Assembly (NCBI GenBank): GCA_045114775.1 | Contig: JBGULC010000010.1 | Coordinates: 86,677-150,676 of the forward strand | DNA from: UBA3792 sp045114775 | Lineage (GTDB): Bacteria; Bacillota; Clostridia; Christensenellales; CAG-138 | DNA: 64,000 nt | Direction: 5' to 3' | Part shown: piece after piece, positions 59,358 through 64,000 of the stretch | Layout of the letters: each line of letters begins with the position of its first letter | Numbering within the stretch: the first letter of the stretch is position 1 | Notes under the pieces: model-generated | What the model was told of the DNA's origin: nothing | Databases searched by the model: none | The model's input: the letters and a program-made list of their open reading frames with translations, nothing else | Made by a program: the position numbers and the translations under genes

Positions 59358-60575
59358 TTATGCTTCTTCCACCGCTTCTTCGTCCGCGTCTTCGATTAGT
59401 TGTAGATCAGCTCCGCTGCCACGATCTCCTCGGCGCGGCTGCGGATACTGTTCATCCGCTGTACCCATGCCATCTGATCGGTCGCTTTGAGCTGTTCCGT
59501 CACGCCCTCCGCCTGCGCCATTTTCCAGGTCAGCGCTTCGATCTGCTCCTTGCAGAGATCGTTGATCTCCAGAAGGTGCTGTGTGAGCTTGCCCGACAGC
59601 ACGAGCGCTGTCAGTGTTCCGTCCTTCTTTTCCTCCAGATAGCGCTTCCGCATCCGTCCGTACTTGCCGATCGATCCCGTCGGTTTGGGATCGAGAACCA
59701 GATTCGGGATCTGTACGTTCCCGACTTGCGTGTAGGTCAGTTCCATTGCTTTTGCTCCTTTCGCTGTTCTTCTCACCTGCATTATCGCCGATTGTGTTTT
59801 CATTTGCGAGGATGTCGCGGGATTCTTTTTCAATCTGCCGGACACTGCGCTCAATCTGGCGTAAGATCATCTCGGAAATATCACTCGTCGCTTCTCCAAG
59901 CCGTGATATGGTTTCGATCGTATCGAATTGCGTGATCGGTTCAAAGTCATCGTCGGTCAGGTATATGCCGGCGTCGTAGCCGAGACGCTTCAATACCGTG
60001 TACGCGACGGAAACGCCGAGAAGCAGTTGGAAAGTGACATCCACACCGTCCGTCCCGGATAGCTCGCTGCCGCCGAGTTCCTTTAGAAGCGCGTCGAGAT
60101 AATCCTTCTGGTTATCCGTGACAGCGTTCAGCGCTGTTCCGAACACTGCGGAGGTCAGATCGGTCACGCCGCCGAGATCTCCGAAGCTGTTCTCCAGTTC
60201 TTCCGAGATTCGGGCTTCCATATTCGGCGTTTGCTGCCACAGCTTTAATGGGGTGTTCTGCCGGGAGTTCGTGTCCGATACATCGAACACATACCGCAGA
60301 TGCGGTTTCTCGCCTGACGTGTCGATCAGCGCGATTCCTTTTGCGCCTTTGTTGACCCAACGGTGCAGGCGTTCGTTCCACATTCCGATCTCCGCGCAGG
60401 CGGCGGCTTCAGGCTTTTGTGCATGGATCAGCACCTGATCCCGAAACGGGTATTTATAGAGCCATGCAGCGGAATCCAGAAACGCTTTCCAATGATCGGG
60501 CGAGGAGGCGACGGACAGAGTGGCGTCAAGTGCCAGGCGTGAAATACGTTCCAGTTTCGTTGCCATGCATGGCAT
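59358..60575 (-). CDS. LtrC/DNA methylase-helicase-type conjugative-element protein, 3'-truncated
   Basis: The first 405 residues of a protein that in intact Tn1549-type elements exceeds 2000 residues and carries methylase and helicase domains. The N-terminal antirestriction-like region is clear: TKLERISRLALDATLSVASS, WLYKYPFRDQVLIHAQKPEA, MWNERLHRWVNKGAKGIALI, and LLLGVSVAYTVLKRLGYDAG. Residues from about 265 are the hydrophilic linker (Arg/Asp/Gly/Ser-rich), ending GADLQLIEDADEEAVEEA at a stop where relatives continue into the catalytic domains. The break abuts the truncated AlbA-like gene. A TnpV reading frame lies inside the linker region in another frame. Confidence 0.75.
   Translation of the reverse strand: MPCMATKLERISRLALDATLSVASSPDHWKAFLDSAAWLYKYPFRDQVLIHAQKPEAAACAEIGMWNERLHRWVNKGAKGIALIDTSGEKPHLRYVFDVSDTNSRQNTPLKLWQQTPNMEARISEELENSFGDLGGVTDLTSAVFGTALNAVTDNQKDYLDALLKELGGSELSGTDGVDVTFQLLLGVSVAYTVLKRLGYDAGIYLTDDDFEPITQFDTIETISRLGEATSDISEMILRQIERSVRQIEKESRDILANENTIGDNAGEKNSERSKSNGTDLHASRERTDPESGSRSQTDGIDRQVRTDAEALSGGKEGRNTDSARAVGQAHTAPSGDQRSLQGADRSADLENGAGGGRDGTAQSDRSDGMGTADEQYPQPRRGDRGSGADLQLIEDADEEAVEEA
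59396..59746 (-). CDS. tnpV: TnpV-family protein, embedded out of frame in the LtrC-type gene
   Basis: A 116-residue protein beginning MELTYTQVGNVQIPNLVLDP with TnpV hallmarks GKYGRMRKRYLEE, LNQHL-like KLTQHLLEINDLCKEQIEAL and the C-terminal EGVTEQLKATDQMAWVQRMN and AEEIVAAELIYN. TnpV is known from clostridial transposons such as Tn4451, role unclear (possibly excision-related). It has its own AAAGGAGC site eight bases upstream. It lies wholly within the 3' part of the LtrC-type gene, same strand, shifted frame, so both frames code at once. Confidence 0.8.
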   Translation of the reverse strand: MELTYTQVGNVQIPNLVLDPKPTGSIGKYGRMRKRYLEEKKDGTLTALVLSGKLTQHLLEINDLCKEQIEALTWKMAQAEGVTEQLKATDQMAWVQRMNSIRSRAEEIVAAELIYN

Positions 60576-60580
60576 TCCTC

Positions 60581-61429
60581 CTATTTTTCAAAGTAGTCTT
60601 TCGTTTGTTCTTTGTTGCGGTTCATGTAATCTTTCAGCGTCATCTGCTCACCCGGAGCAAAGTTCAGATCGTACTCTCCGAGAAGATAGCATCCGTTTTC
60701 ATTCAGCGGTACTGGCTGATCGGTCAGAATCGTTCCCATGTGATTGACCGCGATATGCATTGCAATCTCACAGGCATACCCATCCTCGCCGTCGTCTCGG
60801 ACTTCATATCGGTAGATACCCTCCGGTACGGTCATGGGATCAATCCTACAGTTGTGAAACAGGGCTGGATGATCAAACAGCTCGATGCAATCGAATTCTT
60901 CCATCCGCGCATCCAGAAAACGGGAAGTGGATTTGAACTGTCCGTTTTCGTCGTACATGGCGGGATTCGCGCCGGGCACGTCCCAGCCGAACATACTGCC
61001 GCAGACCATAGCGGCACATTGCGCCTTGGTCAGTTCATACTGTGCGTTATGGAACGCTGCGGTATCCTCGTTTCGCTTCCGATCACCGGATATGTTCCAA
61101 TCGGACGGATAGTAGCCCGTCATGCCGCGACGGATGTTGACCAAATCGCCGGTAGAGGTAAGAACTGCCATGCAGGAGAAAGGGAGCGGAAACTGAAGTC
61201 CTGTTTTCTTTTCAAGCTGTTCCACAAGCGTGTCGCAGCGTTCGAGGTAGATACGGTATGCGGCCTGTTCCGAGGTTTCGGGAATGCGACCGTAAAGCGC
61301 ATCGGGATTGCTCTGATCGTACAGACAGATCGCAAAGCGTTTCGGTGGGGTCGGGTATTCGAGAAGCATTACACCCTTGTCTCCGACAGGGAAGCGCTCC
61401 TTGATGTTGTAGGTTTCGATACTGTTCAT
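60581..61429 (-). CDS. Conjugative-element protein with LPD28-like C-terminus
   Basis: A 282-residue soluble protein typical of Tn1549-type elements. The N-terminal half (MNSIETYNIKERFPVGDKGV, ICLYDQSNPDALYGRIPETS) is of unknown function; the C-terminal part matches the LPD28 type: VPEGIYRYEVRDDGEDGYAC, IAVNHMGTILTDQPVPLNEN and YDLNFAPGEQMTLKDYM. These domains are often parts of large polyvalent proteins delivered or used in conjugation or antirestriction; activity unknown. It begins three bases after the DUF3846 gene and precedes the LtrC-type gene. Confidence 0.78.
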   Translation of the reverse strand: MNSIETYNIKERFPVGDKGVMLLEYPTPPKRFAICLYDQSNPDALYGRIPETSEQAAYRIYLERCDTLVEQLEKKTGLQFPLPFSCMAVLTSTGDLVNIRRGMTGYYPSDWNISGDRKRNEDTAAFHNAQYELTKAQCAAMVCGSMFGWDVPGANPAMYDENGQFKSTSRFLDARMEEFDCIELFDHPALFHNCRIDPMTVPEGIYRYEVRDDGEDGYACEIAMHIAVNHMGTILTDQPVPLNENGCYLLGEYDLNFAPGEQMTLKDYMNRNKEQTKDYFEK

Positions 61430-61432
61430 ACG

Positions 61433-61837
61433 TTATCGCTCCATTTCATCTCCGTTGGAGAACGTGAACTCATCCGTCACATACGGCAAAACAAGCAAGC
61501 CGCTGTTGGTTCGGATAAACACCTCCGGCTGTGCGAAAATGTCCCGATACTTTTCGATCAGATCGCCTGAAAGCGAAGTGAAATCCTCATCTCCGAGTCC
61601 GACGATCAGAAACGGACCGGCGATTGCGTCGTATATCTCGCCGTCATCGTCCCGCAGCGCACGGTTCAGTTCCATACCGAGCAGTTTACCGTCGTCGTTG
61701 CAAAGAATCGCAACGGGATCAGCATACGGATAAATTGCCTGTACGGTTCCTTCGACTTCGCTCTGTAGCGATTCCAGTCCGGGATCGATCTCTTTTACAA
61801 AAGGCGGCTTATATTGCTCAACGCGAAGTACCTTCAT
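61433..61837 (-). CDS. DUF3846 protein
   Basis: A 134-residue DUF3846 protein of conjugative elements: MKVLRVEQYKPPFVKEIDPG, LQSEVEGTVQAIYPYADPVA, LCNDDGKLLGMELNRALRDD and IAGPFLIVGLGDEDFTSLS, all family-typical. It begins 20 bases before the stop of the upstream gene and ends three bases before the LPD28 gene, so the genes are coupled. Function unknown; it marks the segment as a Tn1549-like remnant. Confidence 0.9.
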   Translation of the reverse strand: MKVLRVEQYKPPFVKEIDPGLESLQSEVEGTVQAIYPYADPVAILCNDDGKLLGMELNRALRDDDGEIYDAIAGPFLIVGLGDEDFTSLSGDLIEKYRDIFAQPEVFIRTNSGLLVLPYVTDEFTFSNGDEMER

Positions 61838-62669
61838 ATTCGCGGTGCTCCCTTCCGGGCTTTGAAAGCGGCTGTCCTACCGGCTCAACCGTGTTGCCCT
61901 GATATTCCATCTGCTCGGCAAACTCGCAGATATGGTACAAGCTGCTGCCGATCTCTGCGTGATAGTCGTCGATGTACCGACAGACACGTTCCGCCGAAGA
62001 TCCGTCCTTGCGCCGAATCCGGATCTTGCCGCCGTCCGGTATGCGGAACAGCTCGTGATAACGGGAATCAATGAACCGAATGCCTTTCTGCGCTTCCGAA
62101 AGATGCTGATCAAGCCATTCCCGCTTGTATGCGTAGATATAGGCGTTGTACTCGCCTTTGTTCGGGTTCAGTCGGCACAAATACGAATACTGCTCCGTAT
62201 CCACGCGGATACCGAAGCTGCGTCCGTCTGCCATTTGACAGGACGGATGGCTGTAGCAGTATCTCGCAAGTGCCTTGCGATCCTTGAGAATCCCGCCGTA
62301 TTCCGGATCGAAGCGCAGAGCTCGGATTACTTCGTCGAACTCGTCCTTAAACGTCTGCGTCTTCAGTTCCGTATTATGATCATCCCAAGTGGTGAAGAAT
62401 CCATTGCCATCTGTGTCCATATCTGCGCGCAGATAACTGATCAGACCGCATCTCGATTCGATCGATGTTGACTGGGAATAGATGTAGAGTTGCTCGTTCG
62501 GGAGAATGTCCCATATTTCAAGATCCACTATGATTGACCTCCTTATTTGATTTTTTGAAGTGTGCTTTGCCACTACATATGGATTAAGCAACCGTTGAAA
62601 TACAATTGGTGAGCCATCCCTGTTAATGTCAATCGGCTCTTTTGCTGGCTTGTAGAGTAAAGCTCTCAT
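61818..62669 (-). CDS. Conjugative-element protein with two possible starts
   Basis: A 283-residue frame of a protein often placed before DUF3846 in Tn1549-type elements (unknown function; WDDHNTELKTQTFKDEFDEV, HPSCQMADGRSFGIRVDTEQ, RYIDDYHAEIGSSLYHICEF). Two starts have strong sites: ATG 62669 (GGAGGAGG) and GTG 62528 (AAGGAGG). Family resemblance seems to begin near the GTG (VDLEIWDILPNEQLYIYSQS), giving 236 residues, so the first 47 codons may be a separate small gene fused in frame, or an N-terminal addition. ATG 62669 overlaps the upstream helix-turn-helix gene by four bases. Confidence 0.7.
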   Translation of the reverse strand: MRALLYKPAKEPIDINRDGSPIVFQRLLNPYVVAKHTSKNQIRRSIIVDLEIWDILPNEQLYIYSQSTSIESRCGLISYLRADMDTDGNGFFTTWDDHNTELKTQTFKDEFDEVIRALRFDPEYGGILKDRKALARYCYSHPSCQMADGRSFGIRVDTEQYSYLCRLNPNKGEYNAYIYAYKREWLDQHLSEAQKGIRFIDSRYHELFRIPDGGKIRIRRKDGSSAERVCRYIDDYHAEIGSSLYHICEFAEQMEYQGNTVEPVGQPLSKPGREHREYEGTSR

Positions 62670-62911
62670 ATATAACCTCCTCCGTGACGGTTCAGCATAT
62701 TGGAGCGCTCGTGCCGTCGAAGCCAGTCAATAAGACTGCCTCTCAGAATAAAGGACTGTGTTCCGATTTCAATCAACGGGAAGGATCGATCTGATGCGAG
62801 GATAGAAACGGTTTCGCTTGAGAGATGGACGAAAGAAACTAAGTCTTCGAGCGACAAAACTAGAGGAAGAACGGTATAACGTCTTTCCTCTGTACGAAGT
62901 TGATTATTCAA
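62666..62911 (-). CDS. Small helix-turn-helix protein (excisionase-like)
   Basis: An 81-residue protein from a TTG start at 62911 placed nine bases after AAAGGAGG (NNQLRTEERRYTVLPLVLSL). The middle has EDLVSFVHLSSETVSILASD and SFPLIEIGTQSFILRGSLID-like residues, the winged MerR/excisionase helix plan with a C-terminal DWLRRHER. Such proteins regulate or direct excision of integrative elements. It is divergent from the recombinase gene at 63039 and could control it. The upstream ATG at 62953 lacks a site. Confidence 0.72.
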   Translation of the reverse strand: MNNQLRTEERRYTVLPLVLSLEDLVSFVHLSSETVSILASDRSFPLIEIGTQSFILRGSLIDWLRRHERSNMLNRHGGGYI

Positions 62912-63001
62912 TTGTGAATACCTCCTTTTGATGTATTTAGATATGCATAACAAATTGTAGTTGCTCTTGCTTTCCGTTTGACGAGTAGACAGATTGAAAA
63001 G

Positions 63002-63019
63002 GTTTCATCATAATGAAAC
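63002..63019 (+). promoter_or_regulatory. Small palindrome before the recombinase
   Basis: GTTTCAT-CATA-ATGAAAC, perfect seven-base arms, lies just before the ribosome binding site AAAAAGGAG of the recombinase and may be an operator or a translational control stem. Confidence 0.4.
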
Positions 63020-63038
63020 AAAAAAGGAGATGACCAGT

Positions 63039-63938
63039 ATGAAATCTTTGTCTACCCTCATATCAGAATACTTGCACGCATGTGAATTTGAAAGGAAACT
63101 ATCACCCGACACTCTGAAAGCATATAAGATTGATCTGGAACAGTTTGCGCACATGGCAGGCGAACTACCGACTGATAAGCAGCAACTGTTAGATTACATA
63201 CAGTATCTGAATTCCAGCTTTGCTCCTCGCACCGTGAAACGCAAATTAGCAAGCATTCGTGCCTTCTATCATGAACTGCTGCGAAATGAGACCATCTCAG
63301 CAGATCCATTTATGAAAATTAACATGAGGATTCATTCACCGCAGCAAATACCGAGGATCATTCCAAAGCAGATCATGATGCGACTCCTAGAGAACGCTTA
63401 TCGTTTGTACAGCCCAAATGATTCGCGGTCTATCCGGGATATACTGATACTGGAACTCTTATACTGCACAGGGTTGCGTGTCTCTGAGCTGTGCGCATTA
63501 TCAACAGATACATTCATTGTTTCAGATGATGATGTCTCAATTCTGATTAAGGGAAAGGGTCAACGAGAAAGAACCGTAAGAATTACGATTCCGCAAGTCG
63601 TTCTAATTGCAAATCGTTATATCAATATTAGGGCAAAGAACAACAAAGCTTTATTCATGAATCGAGATAAAAAACCGTTATCGACACAGAGCGTTAGAAG
63701 AATCATCAACAAGTATCTTGCGATGGTAGCAGAAGACTATCATGCAACACCGCATATGTTTCGGCACACTTTTGCAACATCCCTTCTTGACGCAGGTGTG
63801 GATATTCGGATCATTCAATCGCTACTCGGCCATAGCTCGATTTCCACTACACAACTATATACGCATGTCTCGAACAACAAAGCAGCTACGATTCTTGCGG
63901 AAAACCACCCGCGAGGGAAGATGCTTTACTCGCTGTAA
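63039..63938 (+). CDS. Tyrosine recombinase (XerC/D-like)
   Basis: A 299-residue tyrosine recombinase with an N-terminal core-binding SAM-like domain (about 1-90: YLHACEFERKLSPDTLKAYK) and the catalytic domain. Active-site residues are all present: Arg147 (CTGLRVSEL), Lys171 (IKGKGQRERTV), His239 and Arg242 (TPHMFRHTFATSLL), His265 (SLLGHSSISTTQLY) and nucleophile Tyr274. The start at 63039 has AAGGAG at nine bases; MKRFHH at 62994 lacks a site. It is shorter than tRNA-targeting phage integrases (no AP2-like arm domain), so whether it made the tRNA insertion at 33.3 kb is doubtful; it may belong to the conjugative remnant. Confidence 0.93.
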   Translation: MKSLSTLISEYLHACEFERKLSPDTLKAYKIDLEQFAHMAGELPTDKQQLLDYIQYLNSSFAPRTVKRKLASIRAFYHELLRNETISADPFMKINMRIHSPQQIPRIIPKQIMMRLLENAYRLYSPNDSRSIRDILILELLYCTGLRVSELCALSTDTFIVSDDDVSILIKGKGQRERTVRITIPQVVLIANRYINIRAKNNKALFMNRDKKPLSTQSVRRIINKYLAMVAEDYHATPHMFRHTFATSLLDAGVDIRIIQSLLGHSSISTTQLYTHVSNNKAATILAENHPRGKMLYSL

Positions 63939-63944
63939 CAGACA

Positions 63945-63976
63945 AAAGCAAGTCGAGAATCAAGGCTTGCTTTTTT
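63945..63976 (+). terminator. Terminator after the recombinase
   Basis: AAGCAAG and CTTGCTT arms with an inner CG-rich loop, followed by six T. Confidence 0.85.
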
Positions 63977-64000
63977 GATAGATAATTACTTATTATCTGT

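Larger units (their letters stand above)
33285..64000. mobile_element. Genomic island, left boundary at the tRNA fragment, right boundary not seen
   Basis: From the tRNA fragment rightward the DNA is AT-rich and carries defence genes, IS3-family copies and remnants, conjugative-element remnants and, at the right, a tyrosine recombinase. The tRNA 3' end together with its terminator lies on the left, so the intact tRNA should lie to the right of the island on the minus strand; it is not within the window. Several successive insertions are likely rather than one clean element. Confidence 0.55.

Noticed and set aside
59358..60575. Treating the last 120 codons of the LtrC-type frame as a mere shadow of TnpV
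   Set aside because: The shifted frame resembles the linker of intact LtrC-type proteins up to its DLQL end, so I kept both frames as coding and reported the overlap.
63039..63938. Recombinase as the integrase that made the tRNA insertion
   Set aside because: At 299 residues it is XerC/D-like and lacks the arm-binding domain usual in tRNA-targeting integrases; it also lies 30 kb from the tRNA fragment. The link is possible but not supported.

Overview
The window looks like a chromosome segment of a Gram-positive anaerobe of the Clostridia, probably an uncultured gut member related to Christensenellales or Oscillospirales. The evidence is GC-rich core genes with strong AGGAGG ribosome binding sites, lipoproteins, the anaerobic (early cobalt insertion) B12 pathway, and an accessory region full of Firmicutes-type conjugative-element genes. 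The taxonomic guess is inference. The first 30 kb is GC-rich housekeeping DNA. From about 31 kb on the DNA is AT-rich and mosaic.

Region 1 (1-17.5 kb, all minus strand) is one cobalamin regulon. A cobalamin riboswitch (about 17465-17284) with an intrinsic terminator downstream controls a lipoprotein cobaltochelatase (cbiK). After an attenuator-like hairpin come a small lipoprotein, an ABC corrinoid/metal importer (binding protein, permease, ATPase), then cbiB, cobD, cbiD, cbiL, cbiF, cbiG, cbiH, a triple fusion cbiJ-cbiE-cbiT, cbiA, cbiP and the start of cbiC. Most genes overlap by 4-8 bases. Together they take sirohydrochlorin to adenosyl-cobinamide phosphate precursors and import corrinoid.

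Region 2 (17.6-29.9 kb) holds a lipoprotein with four cystatin-like repeats, an MtnA-type isomerase with a small partner, a LOG-family hydrolase, a NAGPA-domain lipoprotein, a pepT-ycxB-msrA operon, a flavodoxin-like reductase, and a three-gene cluster of family 8 glycosyltransferases and PlsC acyltransferases that includes a GT8-PlsC fusion.

Region 3 (30-33.3 kb) is a scarred junction: degenerate short repeats, two genes cut off a few codons after their starts and fused head to head at about 31046, a zinc-ribbon membrane protein, and the 3' half of a tRNA with its terminator. This is the best candidate for the left edge of an integrated element.

Region 4 (33.5-58 kb) is a defence island: an ABC/OLD-like ATPase with a DUF2130 protein, an AbiE toxin-antitoxin pair, a type II-A-like retron (deoxyribosyltransferase-like effector, msr-msd RNA, reverse transcriptase), two TIR proteins, an ART-like (DUF3990) toxin with an XRE antitoxin under a double operator, a HEPN-motif protein, a NACHT ATPase with a C-terminal nucleoside phosphorylase domain, a Cap4-like nuclease gene cut by an insertion sequence, and a 1233-residue protein joining a restriction-nuclease-like N-terminus, a helical-repeat middle and a PIN-like end. 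IS3-family copies and fragments have cut several of these genes.

Region 5 (58-64 kb) is the remnant of a Tn1549/LtrC-type conjugative element: a truncated AlbA/RecG-like protein joined to a truncated LtrC-type protein, a TnpV gene embedded out of frame in the latter, LPD28 and DUF3846 proteins, a small helix-turn-helix protein and a tyrosine recombinase. No intact matching tRNA is visible, so the right end of the island probably lies beyond the window.
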